The notes under the pieces are model-generated. The model was not told the origin of the DNA, did no database searches, and saw nothing but the letters and a program-made list of their open reading frames with translations. This document shows, piece by piece, positions 1-12,610 of a stretch of DNA of 27,219 nucleotides. The DNA is from Hypsibius dujardini (lineage: Eukaryota > Tardigrada > Eutardigrada > Parachela > Hypsibiidae). Each line of letters begins with the position of its first letter. The first letter of the stretch is position 1. Where the stretch lies: the NCBI GenBank assembly GCA_001579985.1, contig LRSR01010303.1:1-27219 (forward strand), given 5' to 3'. A program made the translations under genes and the position numbers.

Positions 1-30
1 ACTCCCTCTCTACCAGAGTTCTATCTTTAG

Positions 31-88
31 GTCAGATCTCAATCTGGCCCAACCCAGCCTCGCCACCGATTTCGTAGGAATTTTCAAG
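31..88 (+). other. Possible 5' untranslated exon
   Basis: This 58-nt stretch follows a pyrimidine-rich acceptor (CTATCTTTAG) and ends at a good donor (CAAG|GTAAGA at 89). A matching acceptor (GTGATTCTAG) ends at 601, twenty bases before the poly(A) polymerase ATG. The simplest reading is a leader exon of that gene with an intron at 89-601. One frame reads as a plausible peptide (SDLNLAQPSLATDFVGIFK), so it could instead be an internal exon of a gene lying to the left. Splice signals alone support it. Confidence 0.25.
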
Positions 89-620
89 GTAAGAAACTGA
101 AAGAGCAAAGCACAGAAAGAAGAGCAAGAGAACTTGCCCTTCCTGCAACTTCTCCTCCCGCTCACACTTCCATGGGGTTTTTTTTCAGCATTTTTTTTTC
201 TAGCACAAGCCATTCCCCGTTCCTCTCTCGCGAATACTCTGTGCTACTCCTGACATTCCTGTGATAGTGAGTCTTGTTGATGAAATAATAAATAATATTT
301 CAATAAAATATAATGAAATGTAAACAATTAAATTATCAGCAAATTTATTTCATGTTCAATAGAAAAATAATATGCGTACTGAAGTTTAAATTTGAATATT
401 TTAAGGCTTTAAATGAATATACAAAGGTGTGTGTTTGAAAAAATGATCTCAAATATAAATAAATTTAAATTTAAATGCCAGAACTCAAAATTATTTTCGT
501 ACTAATATTTCACTCAACTATTTTGACGCCTTAAATAAATTCAAATTTGTTTGTTCGGTGTTTAAATTAATCGATTTGGATATTTGTTTTGGTGATTCTA
601 GATGAAATAAAGTACATTCG
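89..620. other. AT-rich non-coding stretch upstream of the poly(A) polymerase
   Basis: The part from about 230 to 600 is strongly AT-rich with no believable coding frame. It is either an intron in the leader of the following gene or its promoter region. In the frame of the downstream ATG, a TGA lies a few codons upstream, so the coding region cannot extend further left without splicing. Confidence 0.5.
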
Positions 621-3600
621 ATGGAGCAGCAGCCGCCGCAACAGGTGAACTTCCAGGAGCATATTTGGTTCCTGCTGCAGAAGGCTCTCGAGTCGTACCG
701 CATCCACGAACAGCAGCAGCAGCAGCAGCAACAACGGGAAGACTCCGTCGACGGTTGCTTCCACAGTTTTGTGGACCACACCGGGGCTGTCTCCTACTAC
801 CGTCAGCCACATCCTCGGCCTCAGCAGCAGCAGCATCGTCATCATTCTCGTCATCATCCTCACTGCGATCGATCTATGTCGACTTATCCGTGTCAGCAGC
901 AGCAACGTGCGGTGATGGCGCCCGCTAGGGAAACAACTGCGACGACGCCGCCAGTCGTCCTCGGCGTTGATGATGAACTGAAGGTACGAAATATAGTCTG
1001 TTTCGTGCGCATATGGCCAGGTTGATATTTGCCATTTAATAGCGCTGGCGGAAACTGAGTGTAGCGAGGCGGCTTGGATCGCGGGTGGTTTTGCGGGTGT
1101 AGGACATGGTCATTGTTGTGGTCGATTGATTGGTTGATTTATGGGTTAAACTGCTCAGGAATGTTTTAATCATGATCAGGCGCTTGATTGATGAATTCGA
1201 TTAGGTGCAAGTTTTGCTTTATTTTCGTCGTAGTTAAATTAGAAGAATCTGGGAGAGCTGCGTTGGATTATATATGAAATTAGAATTTAAAGCGCTAGCG
1301 AAAGTTGAGTGACTGTTTCAGTCGCGGATGTTTTTTATGGGATTGGGAACACACGCGATTATCGTTTCGGTTGCTTGATTGTACTCTTGACTTTTCTGCA
1401 GTATAATAGTATATACTAACTCTAATAGTAGTATACTAATTATTTATTTATGTATTTAAAAATACGGATTTTTTTGTCAATTTTAAGTACAATGAGTTAA
1501 GGTGCATAAATATTTATTTTTCTAAAATCGAACGCCTATTTTTTCAACCCTTTAAAATATGCTTTAAATGCATTTGGAGAACACACTTGCCTGACTGTTA
1601 TTTTATTTTGACACCTAGTGCAATACAGTTGTGCGAATCCTAATACAACTTTTCGGAATTTTGTGGGGATTTTTTCAGGATCTCTTGCGTCACCTGCAGT
1701 ACTTCCACATCCACGATCCCCACCCGCAGATTGTCCAGTTTTTCGACCGACGTCGTCTCGTCATCACCTACCTCAACGGCATCGCGTCCCACTGGATCGG
1801 CCAGGAAGCCGCGAAGCGGTCCATCGCGGCCGGACCGCTCGACCGTATGGGCTTTATCCGTGCCTTCGGCTCGTATGGCCTGGGCGTCTGCGGGCCGGAT
1901 AGCGACCTCGACGTGGTGTTGGTGGCGCCGTGCTACGTTAGACGGGAGGACTTTTTCAGCACCTTCGTGCTGCACCTGCGGAGTCACTTTGAAATGATCA
2001 CCAACGTGGAGCCGGTGGAGGGGGCCTTTGTGCCGGTGGTGAAGCTGACATGTGACGGAGTCGATGTGGATTTGACGTTTGCCAGGTTGGATAAGCAGTT
2101 GTATGTGCCGAGCGAGGAGGACGGTGAGGATTCGCTGCTGGTGGACGATGCGCTTCTGGGGATGGATGACAAGAGCACGCGCAGTCTCAATGGATGGCGT
2201 GTCTGCCGGTAGGTTTGGCGGCTTTTCTGTGTTTATTGGTCGATCTGCCTGCCTGCTTGTCTAACTGTCTGTCTGTGGGACTGTATATCTTGTCTGTCTG
2301 TCTGCCTGTCTGTTGCCTATTTATGTATCTGTCTGTTTCTCTGCCTGTCTGTTCGTCCGTCTGTCTGTCTGTCTGCCTTTTTGTGTGTTCAACTTTATGC
2401 CTATCTCTGTCAAGTTATGTACTGTATTGCCTAATTTCTTGCTTTCGTTGAACTATCTTAAATGGACGATTGATGAGTAAATTGTCTGAGTGTCTGCGTG
2501 TCGGTTACGTAATATAATTTTGACCCGTCTCAAAAGTTGATGTTGACGTCTGCTTGATAGCCTTGTTCACCCGTTTGTCTTAGTAAATTTAGTTGCTGTT
2601 GTGCCTGTTTGTCTGTATTGGCTTGTGTCCCTGACTGTTTTTGTCTATGCATCGAATCGTCAGTCTGATTCAGTGCTTTAGTGATTTATTGATTTGTCTG
2701 CCTGCGTGTCTGTCTGTCACACTGTTTACCTGTATATATGACATCTCTTTCGTTGTGTGCGAATCTAGTTGACTTCTTCTGTGTTTAAACCTTTCCAGCA
2801 CGGTATTGGCACGCTGTTTTTTGTTCACGGATTTCTCCTATTTCAGATTCATCGTCAAATACGTCCCCAATGTCCAAATTTTCCGTCTCACTCTGATGGT
2901 GGTTAAGGAATGGGCCAAGGCACGCCTTATCTACTCCAACAGCTACTGCTACCTTGGCGGCGTATCCTGGGCCATCCTAGTCGCACACGCCTGCCACAAT
3001 CGTCCCAGTAAGACCGTCTTCGGGCAAGTCCACAACTTCTTTACCGCCTTCGCCGCGTGGGACTGGAAGGAGCCGGTCTGCATCGCTCCCCTCCAACTGC
3101 CCTCCTGCCAGTGCTTTCCCAGTGCGCCGAAATTCGATCCAGTGGCCCTGTACGAGCACCACCTCATGCCGATCATGACGCCCTGCTACCCCTACCAGAA
3201 TTCCTCCTTTAACATCACCCGCACCACCTTTAACTGCGTGGTCACGGCGTTTCGCGAGGGTGCCGCCCTGTTTCGGCAGGTGGCTGAGCGCAAGGCGACA
3301 TTTGAGCAGTTTTTTGCCCGCGCCGACGCGGTTAAAACGGATTATGGATTCTTTCTGGTGCTGCTAGTGGAGGCGCGGGATGAGACGGCACTGAAACGGT
3401 GGAAGGGCTGTGTGGAGTCGAAGCTGCGCCAACTGATGCAGAACTTTGAGCATGTTCGTGACTTGGATCGGGCGCAAATTTTTCCGAATTCCTACAAGTG
3501 AGACAATATTGCTTGCGTGTCTGTCTGCTTGCTGGTTTACAGATCTGGCTGTCTATTGTCGATCCTTGTGTTGCTTTCTTTTGGCTTCTGAGTCTCTTTA

Positions 3601-4190
3601 TAGTTATTTTTTTGCACCTCCATCTGCCAGTATCTGGGTATGCTCCTGGATGCCTGTTCTGTCCGAGGCGACGGACTGGCGTCTGTATCTGTCTATCTAT
3701 CCACCTCTCCGTCTCTCTGTCTATTCATTTTATATCTTGTAACTCATTTTTTCGTCTGGCCCTCTCTCTACTGTATTTGCGTGTTTTTCGCACCCCTGCA
3801 TATGGATATTTCTTTCGTGTGTTAAAACCCGTTTTTTGTTCCTTTGCTTTATTCAGAGTGACGGCAACACCCGCCAACAATACCGCCGGTGTGATGTGGC
3901 TCGTGGGACTCGACTATAAGGGTGACCCCTCGCAAAGTGTCTCCATCAAGAAGACTGCCACCGAGTGGAAGTCCGGTGTGAATTTGTTCGGTCTGGCCCT
4001 CGGACAGGACGACCCGGACGCCCTCTATCAGGTGAAGTTCGCAGTAATGCCTGCCCATATCACTCGGCGGAACTTCGTTCACGGGCAGGATTCCTACCGG
4101 ACGTTGCAGAGTTTCCACTCCCCATCCTCCTCATCCGCAGGACCCACCCACCATCCTAGCCAAATGCACAACCTTCACCGCCGCCAGTGA
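621..4190 (+). CDS. Poly(A) polymerase (canonical nuclear type, PAPOLA/PAPOLG-like)
   Basis: Four exons, 621-983, 1679-2208, 2847-3497 and 3857-4190, join in frame to a 625-residue protein. The enzyme adds poly(A) tails to pre-mRNA 3' ends in the nucleus. Residues 1-115 are an unusual Gln/His-rich leader with a run of eight Gln near residue 31. The nucleotidyltransferase core follows: the Gly-Ser signature FGSYGLGV (about residues 184-191), catalytic Asp197 and Asp199 in SDLDVVLVAP, and the third Asp (252) in VDVDLTFARL. Then come RSLNGWRV, YLGGVSWAILVA and HLMPIMTP, all lining up with vertebrate PAP. The C-terminal RNA-binding domain ends near residue 600, with no Ser/Thr-rich nuclear-localisation tail like that of the 740-residue vertebrate enzymes. 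Intron 2 (2209-2846) holds a CTGT tract. ATG 621 has an upstream in-frame TGA. Family identity is certain; the first and last few exon ends are less so. Confidence 0.93.
2224..2400. repeat. Degenerate CTGT/CTGC tract in a poly(A) polymerase intron
   Basis: Runs of CTGTCTGT and CTGCCTGC broken by other bases fill the first part of the 2209-2846 intron. Sparser CTGT units continue to about 2720. Open frames here encode only Cys/Leu/Ser/Val low-complexity peptide and are not genes. Confidence 0.85.
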
Positions 4191-5254
4191 TGACGGTGAT
4201 GATGACGTCTCGTTTGATGACGCCTCTACTCGAAGTACAGTACAGTGAATCTCTTTTATTTCTATATTTAGTGTATTATTTTGTATATTTAGATGGCTCC
4301 TCACTAACCCCGTCTCTTCTCACCCCCGCGTCCCTCACTTTTCGGCGCTTGTCCGAACGGACCAATGTGCTGCATTGGCCTCAAAATCCTCAATCCCTCT
4401 GCTGGTGCACTCAATGCCTGGACAGGAGGAGGAAAAAAAGTATTACCTATATCTATATCTCAACCGTTTGTTTTTTTGACATTTTAAGAAATTCGTAAAA
4501 ATGAAACGTAAAACTGTTTTTAAATGTTGCCTCCTTTTTTCTGTAAGCGAGAGAGCACCTCAAACTCTCAAATCGAAAGCTGATTCCTCTCTCTCTCCTT
4601 TTTCCGGCAGACTTTTTTCTTTCTTTCTCTTTCTCTCTCAGTAGGAGTTGTGATGGGACTCTGCCCTTGATATTGGGTACGCATCTCGATAGAGAGTGAT
4701 TTTGTAACTAGAATTCTGGGGAGCGCTGACTGGTGGAGACGACTTTCCGTGGGAGCTCTCTCTTCTTTCTGACAAATCTGGCCAAAATGTCGCGCTTTCT
4801 TTGTACGGCTTTCTTTATAGAGCGAGCGAAATTCTTATCCTTTTGCCAAAGATTTTTGTCTTAAATCTGTGTGTATGATCACGTGAACTGCGAACTGTCC
4901 AGGATGTCTTTGAAGAGTTTAACGAACTGTATCCGTAAACGTGGAAGGAGTGATGAAGTAAAAAACCGCGCGAAAGAAACAGTCTTTCCAACTCACGTGA
5001 CTCGTTCCGTCACAGAAAAAGAATAAAATACAAGTGGAACAACGAGAAAAAGATTTCCGCAGGGTGGTCTACCCGCGTTCTCTCACTTCCACGCGCCGCG
5101 ATCTCATCGTGATGAGCGCACTTGACACGTTTATCCTTGCACAAAAGGATCTTGCTACTCAGGATAAGTATAAGTCGCACATTGAAAATCCATCGAAAGC
5201 AAAAGCGCAAAAGAGCCGAAAAAACTTTCTCGAAGAGGTCTCTCCGCTCTTTTC
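4191..5254. other. Convergent intergenic region
   Basis: This lies between the ends of the poly(A) polymerase (+) and the OB-fold gene (-). It includes a CT-rich block (about 4580-4660). No canonical AATAAA is seen within several hundred bases of the poly(A) polymerase stop; the first one on the plus strand is at 5022. Open frames in both directions resemble no known family. A short frame at 4141-4248 is discussed as an alternative 3' end of the poly(A) polymerase. Confidence 0.6.
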
Positions 5255-6027
5255 TCACTTCCGGGTCGTTGTCATCGCGCTCTCACTTCGCACCTTCAGC
5301 ACTTGCATGTACGGACCGTTGGTGCTCTGTAGTCCTGCTTCGTCGAAACCCATTTTGAGAATGCCGACCACTCGAACTGACCGTCCACCATCAGCATCGG
5401 TCTCAGCAACGGCATCCTGCATAGAACATAATAAAAATATTTGTTCATTTAAATGCAAAATACATCAATTCTCCAATCAAATAAAAATTCATCAATCAAT
5501 TCATCAATTCATTCACTTCGCCTGATACAATCAACGAGAAGATTGAGTACAATGGAGGGTCCGGGGCAAAATGGCAAAAGGGGAGGGGCGGGGGTGGTTT
5601 TCAAACAATTGAACAATCAACCACCTGACCACTCCCTGCTCCGTCCCTTTTGCCCATGGCCCGGACCCTCCAGGGTACTCAATCTTATCGTTGATTGTAG
5701 CTCGAACAAAACCTGCAGGCGCTTGGCCGAGTCCACGGCCGCGAAGTTGCAGCTGAGGTCGCCGCTCTCATCTCGCAGCGTGAACGACGCCAAAACTCCC
5801 TTCTGCGTCGGCTGTCCGACGATGTCGCCCACGATGACGTAGTACAGCTGGATTTGCGGGTGATGCTGCTGGTGCTCGGCAAACACCGCACGGCAGTGGG
5901 CGATGGTCCCCGACATCATGAAAAGGTCGCTGTTCTTGTTGTTGACCATTGCCTTTTTCTTGGGAGACGCGACCGCGGCGGCGGTTCGCGGAGCGCTTTC
6001 CGATTTCACTACAACTGAATGATTCAT
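5255..6027 (-). CDS. Small single OB-fold protein, RMI2/RPA32-like
   Basis: Two exons, 6027-5713 and 5416-5255, join at phase 0 (CAG|GTTTTG donor, ATGCAG acceptor) into 158 residues. The first in-frame ATG is at 6027; a longer upstream frame has only a TTG. Residues 1-40 are Ser/Ala-rich with a basic PKKK patch that could be a nuclear signal. A beta-rich part follows: YYVIVGDIVGQP, then FTLRDESGDLSC, then SVRVVGILKM and YMQVLKV. The order and the LRDxSGDxS motif resemble the OB fold of RMI2 (147 residues in human) and more loosely RPA2, proteins of single-stranded-DNA and recombination complexes. A GTGCGA donor at 5293 could allow a further exon, but reading on to the TAA gives a normal OB-fold ending. 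The fold is likely; the family is an inference. Confidence 0.55.
5526..5699. repeat. TA-flanked palindromic hairpin element (MITE-like)
   Basis: Two arms of about 73 bp (5526-5599 and 5627-5699) are near-perfect inverted complements around a loop of about 27 bases. The arms share TACAATCAACG, GATTGAGTAC and TGGAGGGTCCGGG. The outer ends are TA...TA, as left by Tc1/mariner-type insertion. It lies inside the intron of the OB-fold gene, 13 bases past its 5' splice site. Confidence 0.75.
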
Positions 6028-6447
6028 TTTTTCAAATTTGGGAGAACCGAAGAAGGGATGAGCGAATTTGAAAAGATGGACAAGGACAGGCAAGGAAAGA
6101 AAACAAATATCATGTCAAGAATGAAATCAACAATCAAGCGACACAACTCAGATTGATTCGAACCGTCGAATAATCAAAGAACCAGCTGATAAATAGACGA
6201 ACAATTCGCCAATTTTTGGCACAGATCAGTCAATCAAGCGCTAAGTAAGGGAACTGTGCGATAACGGAGCGAAAAGAATTCACGCTCATCAAGGCAAATA
6301 ATCAATCAAACGACGGCTACCATGACGAGCATTATTGATCAGCAGTGCGAACGCACATAAAGGATTTAATTTTTTCTTTAATTTAGGATTTAATGTCTCG
6401 TGCAACGAAACTCTTTGCGGCTGTTGTATTTTTTTGAGGACGGTATT
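6028..6447. promoter_or_regulatory. Divergent promoter interval between the OB-fold gene and UPF3
   Basis: The two start codons, 6027 on minus and 6448 on plus, face away from each other, so both transcripts probably start in these 420 bases. CAATCAA motifs recur (about 6130, 6230, 6300). No TATA box is convincing. A pyrimidine-rich acceptor (TTTCTTTAATTTAG, ending 6386) precedes the UPF3 leader and would suit a leader intron or spliced-leader addition. Confidence 0.5.
6393..6437 (+). CDS. Upstream ORF in the UPF3 leader
   Basis: A 14-codon frame starts ATGTCTCGTGCAACG and stops with TGA at 6435-6437, 11 bases before the UPF3 ATG at 6448. It lies just downstream of the acceptor ending at 6386, so it would be in the leader if that acceptor is used. 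It is probably regulatory rather than a functional peptide. Confidence 0.4.
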   Translation: MSRATKLFAAVVFF

Positions 6448-9099
6448 ATGAGTTATGTCGTACATCCCAGTGCCAGGGGACGTCGTGTGCGAAAGAATGA
6501 AGGCTCATCCGCAAGGGATATTCGAGGGAAACCACCGAAGAGCAAGCCCAAGACACGGGAAGCACCCGAACGACGGGAACTCGTCTCCAAGAAGGTGCGT
6601 CGTACACATTTCCCCCGAAACTTTTATCCGGCTACACTTCCTGAACATTTCATATTTTTGGGAAAACTTAAGACGCGGTTGCACGAGATTAACGCTGGCA
6701 TTGGGGTTGGAAATCGATCAAAATACATTTTTTATTTTGAAATTCTGGCAGAGAAATCTCGCTCGGAATTTATTTGGACGTCCTGCGTCTTTTTTTCCCG
6801 GAAAATCTTTTCTAGCTCTGCATTTTTGTCCTCTCACATTTTTGTTCGAGGTTTTAGGTTTCACTACATGGAAGCAGGATTTGGTTGGGTTGGGAAATGA
6901 GTGCAAACATTTTTGTTTTAGTTTTAAGACGTGGTGGGGAAGTTTCAAGTGACTTGTTTTACTGTCCTGCTTGATTTCTGCCGGAACTTTTGTGCTATGC
7001 ACCTTCCAAAGCCTGGCGCATTTTTCAAAATTACTTGACACTTTATTTCATCAGATGGCCGTACTGATTTGACTCGACATTGACTGAAAGTATTACTCTG
7101 CCTTCGCAGATTGTCGTGAGGAATTTACCGTTGAATTTCACCAAGGAACTCTTCCTCCAGCATGTGTCACCGCTGCCGGAGTACACGTACTTTGCCTTCC
7201 ACGGACCGGATAATACGTAATTTGATTATAAACAATAATTTCTTTATTGCATTTGCAGTACATTGCTGCTATGTGTTGTATTAATGAAACTTAATTAATG
7301 GGATTATTTTCTGCAGGCTGGCCAATCAGGCGCGATGTCGAGCCTACATTCGCTTCCGCAACGAGGACGACATCACGGTGTTCAAGGAGAAGTTTGACGG
7401 ATATATTTTCTTGGACAGTAGAGGTGCGTGTGACCTGTGCGAACAAGTTTACATACGACCGCGTAGTGTAGTGCGGAAAATGTGCCAGTTTGCATTGAAA
7501 CTGGCTGGTTGATTGATTGATTCACCTGGTTTGTGTGACGTTGCAATATCGTGAATGAAATACTGTACGATTGATTGATTGATGCAATGCATTGCATTAA
7601 TCAACGTTTTCTGGAGCGTCGGCTTGCAGACGATTATTTTGGATTCTGTTCAAGACAAATAAACTTTTTAAATATAGGATAGTTTCATTTTAGTTTGTCA
7701 TAATAATTGCGAATGTTTCTCAACAGTATTTTAATACTACCAATTCTGGTTCTGTCAGCTTCTTTGATAAATTATAATAATTATAATATCACGCAACTGT
7801 TTTCAGGCCATGAGTTGCGGTGTTCGGTGGAACTGGCGCCGTACCAGCGGGTCGCCATCCAGCACCAGGAGAAGGCCGACCAGAAATGCGGTGACATCTT
7901 CAACACTGAGGACTACAAGCGCTTCCTGGAGGAGCTCGAGCGGAAAAGAGACCACGTCTCCACCTCCAACGCCGCCAAAGTGCAGGCCAATCTAGCGGCT
8001 CTGGAGAAGAGCAGCCAGTCGGAGTCAACCGTCACGCCGCTGATGGAGTTTGTCCAGGCCCAGCGGGCGGAGGAGGAGATGAACTATCGCCGTCCGCTCA
8101 ACGCCGGCAGTTCCAGCCGAAAGGAACGCAATCGCGAACGCGCCAGCAAGAAATCCGGCCCGAAAGAAGACTTGGAGCCGTTTTTCCCGACTAAGCCGGT
8201 GCTGGTCAGGCGACGGGAAGATCGAGACCGAACTCAACCGGCCATTGGGGCGGGGAACAACGCTCCACCATCGGGAGTTTACTCCGATTCTCGGCCCAAT
8301 TCTGCGCGGGTGGCGGATAAGCTGCCCGAAAAGCCACGACCTAACACAGTGCAGACACCACCACATCCGGCGCCAATGGTCTTGAAGGCGGTTCCCCAGG
8401 TAATTTAGGTTCACAATCAGACCCAAATAATTCAAATTTGCTTTTCTAATTAAATTCAGCGAACTCGATTCAGGTATTTTAAAACACTACGTACTCTACT
8501 ATTCTCAGGTTCCCGCTGCGGATTCTGCCGTCGGCCGGCATTTCCTCGCCGACCGTCCATTCCTCAGTAATAAAGCTGTCCTCCCCGAGACAGCGAAACC
8601 CGAACGACCGCCCGGTGGTACGCGGAACCAGCCGTTGGGAAAGACGAAGGTCTTTCAGAAGCAGCAAACTCCGCGGAACGCGCCGTTCTCGGAAGAGCTC
8701 CCCGACGGTGGGTATGGCGCGCCGCCGTCGCGACGTCCTCCGAAGCCCGCTCGCGCTGACCAATACGGATACACCAGATGGCCGGAGGAAGAAGAGCGAA
8801 AACCGTTGCCACCTGCGGGAGGCGAGGGGAAAGCTGGTCGACCGCAGCCGCCGAGAGCGCCGGCGCAGATTGAGAACCCCATCACCGGAGTGAAGGAGTT
8901 TTTGGGGCAAGTTCGAGTGGCTGTGGCGATGACGGAGAAACCCTTGCCGTCGGGGGATTCCGTGCCTGCTGTGGAGTCGCCGACGTCTGCGGCCCCGATG
9001 CCGGGGGATTTGCTGCCGGACGGAAGTCGGGTGCCGAATCGAGCGCGTCCGGCCATGCAGTTGTATCAGCCGCGTGGGAAGCGACGCTATCAGAACTGA
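6448..9099 (+). CDS. Regulator of nonsense transcripts UPF3
   Basis: Five exons, 6448-6594, 7110-7216, 7317-7423, 7807-8399 and 8509-9099, join in frame to 514 residues. UPF3 links the exon-junction complex to UPF2 and UPF1 in nonsense-mediated mRNA decay. Residues 1-49 are basic. The RNP-like UPF3 domain begins at residue 50 (IVVRNLP) and includes AYIRFRNEDD, FDGYIFLDSRG and VELAPYQ, all diagnostic. The YKRFLEELE segment and TPLMEFVQAQR follow as in vertebrate UPF3. Residues 190-480 are Pro/Arg/Lys-rich and probably disordered. The last residues carry PAMQLYQPRGKRRY, the exon-junction-complex-binding motif of UPF3B. An apparent GTG start at 6400 is not usable, so ATG 6448 was chosen. A single gene is seen, so A or B paralogy is not assigned. 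Confidence 0.95.
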
Positions 9100-9872
9100 T
9101 GTGACGCAAGAGGACTACGAGCTTTGCAAGTGTTTTTAGTTTTGAGGGTTTGCGTAGGATTTGTAATACCGAGCGGATTATCCGTTTCGGAAATTGAATC
9201 GGTCGAAGGGAGGACAGAAGTTTGTCTTACGAAATGCCGCGCACTAACAAGAGATCAATTACGAGTGCTCTCTTTGATCTCGATCAAACTTTCCCATGAA
9301 AACTGTGCTTCTAGACATAATTTTAGAGAACATAGCTCGCGATAAAAGACGCCCGGTTCAGTTGGGGAAATCTACGAAAGTCTTGCTGCAAAGTGAGCGA
9401 ACGCTTGATTGACTGATCTTACACGTTGCGTTGGGCTCTTCGCGAAAATGAAATAACTCTCGTGGTTGGAAAAAACTTGAATTTTCATTCTTCGCCATTA
9501 TCGTCCACATAAATCTAAATCTGCAATCTATTGTCGTAAACTGAAAATTGTTTGGATGTCAGTGAACGGAGTTATGTTCGCATGTAATGCAACTGCACTT
9601 AATTTTACAAATTATATTAGCGTTTTTTGTTATTTCTAACCCCCAAACGCTGTTTTAAACTCGCACATAAAAGAATTTACAAGAGGTAGTGTACTATGAT
9701 ACTACGAATTGGGCAGAAGAACATATAGGTACGATTCCCGTTGGATAGGAAGCCTCCAGGAAGGATAAGATTCTATATCGCATGCGATTCAATCAAATTC
9801 GGAAAAAGCTAAACCTAATGAAAGGGTGGTCAAATAAATAATAATCTTTGGATGGGCGGGAGGAAGCGCGAG
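9100..9872. other. Convergent intergenic region with a possible UPF3 poly(A) signal
   Basis: These 773 bases separate the stop codons of UPF3 (+) and adenylate kinase (-). No coding frame is convincing. AATAAA at 9833-9838 could end the UPF3 transcript, giving a 3' UTR of about 750 bases. No TTTATT (minus-strand AATAAA) is seen for the kinase. Confidence 0.5.
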
Positions 9873-12051
<2,179 letters not shown>

Positions 12052-12166
12052 GATTCTGATGGCGCCCGTTTCGCCGCGAAATTCGGTGGTCCGCACGGAG
12101 GTGAGGGAGGTGAGGGAGATGAGGAGCAGGGGAAGTGCCAGACGGATGCAGACACTCCCGGTCCAC

Positions 12167-12191
12167 TACACACACACACACACACGCACAC
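12167..12191. repeat. CA dinucleotide microsatellite
   Basis: About eleven CA units with one CG interruption. On the minus strand it is a TG run directly before a TAG that could serve as an acceptor for an extended adenylate kinase exon. Confidence 0.85.
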
Positions 12192-12218
12192 TTGAAGATG
12201 TCTATGCTAATAGTCAGA

Positions 12219-12391
12219 ACGAGGAGAAGCATATGAATCGAAACAGGATTTGATTTAGAACAGACAGTTTTGGGCTAGTAAGGACACTCACTCATTGACT
12301 CACTTACTCGCACGAACAGCGAGTGCCGCTACTAGCCAAAATTCCCTGTTTCAAGCCATATCCTGTTTCCATTCATATGCTTCTCTTCGTA
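12219..12391. repeat. Imperfect inverted repeat (fold-back element)
   Basis: Arms at about 12219-12293 and 12318-12391 are inverted complements at roughly 80 percent by eye. They share GAGAAGCATATGAAT, GAAACAGGAT and TTTTGGCTAGTA-type blocks. The loop is about 25 bases. No clear target-site duplication was seen. The arms do not resemble those of the hairpin at 5526-5699. Confidence 0.65.
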
Positions 12392-12610
12392 CAGTAATCG
12401 CCGGGTATCTACTCCGTACAGTCGGCTTGTCTTGGAGTATGTGTGTATGATTATGGGAAGAAAATAATGAACTGGGTTCAAATTACACCAGGGGAGACGG
12501 GGTCCTAAGTCCTACAAGCGCACATCGATTTTGTGGTTTTGGCGAAGTGACAACACAAATGGAATGGACGTCGTCGCAGCAGCAGTGTGTATGTACGCTT
12601 TAAACTTTAC

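Noticed and set aside
6145-6175. GGTTCGAATC on the minus strand, like a tRNA T-loop
   Set aside because: The flanking bases do not form a T stem, and no D or anticodon arm is found at the right distance.
6091-6400. Longer frames at the starts of the OB-fold gene (6093) and UPF3 (6400)
   Set aside because: They begin with TTG and GTG, which are not normal eukaryotic starts. ATGs at 6027 and 6448 are used instead.
8460-8473. A 14-base micro-exon between AG and GT in the UPF3 intron
   Set aside because: Including it breaks the frame, while direct joining of 8399 to 8509 keeps it.
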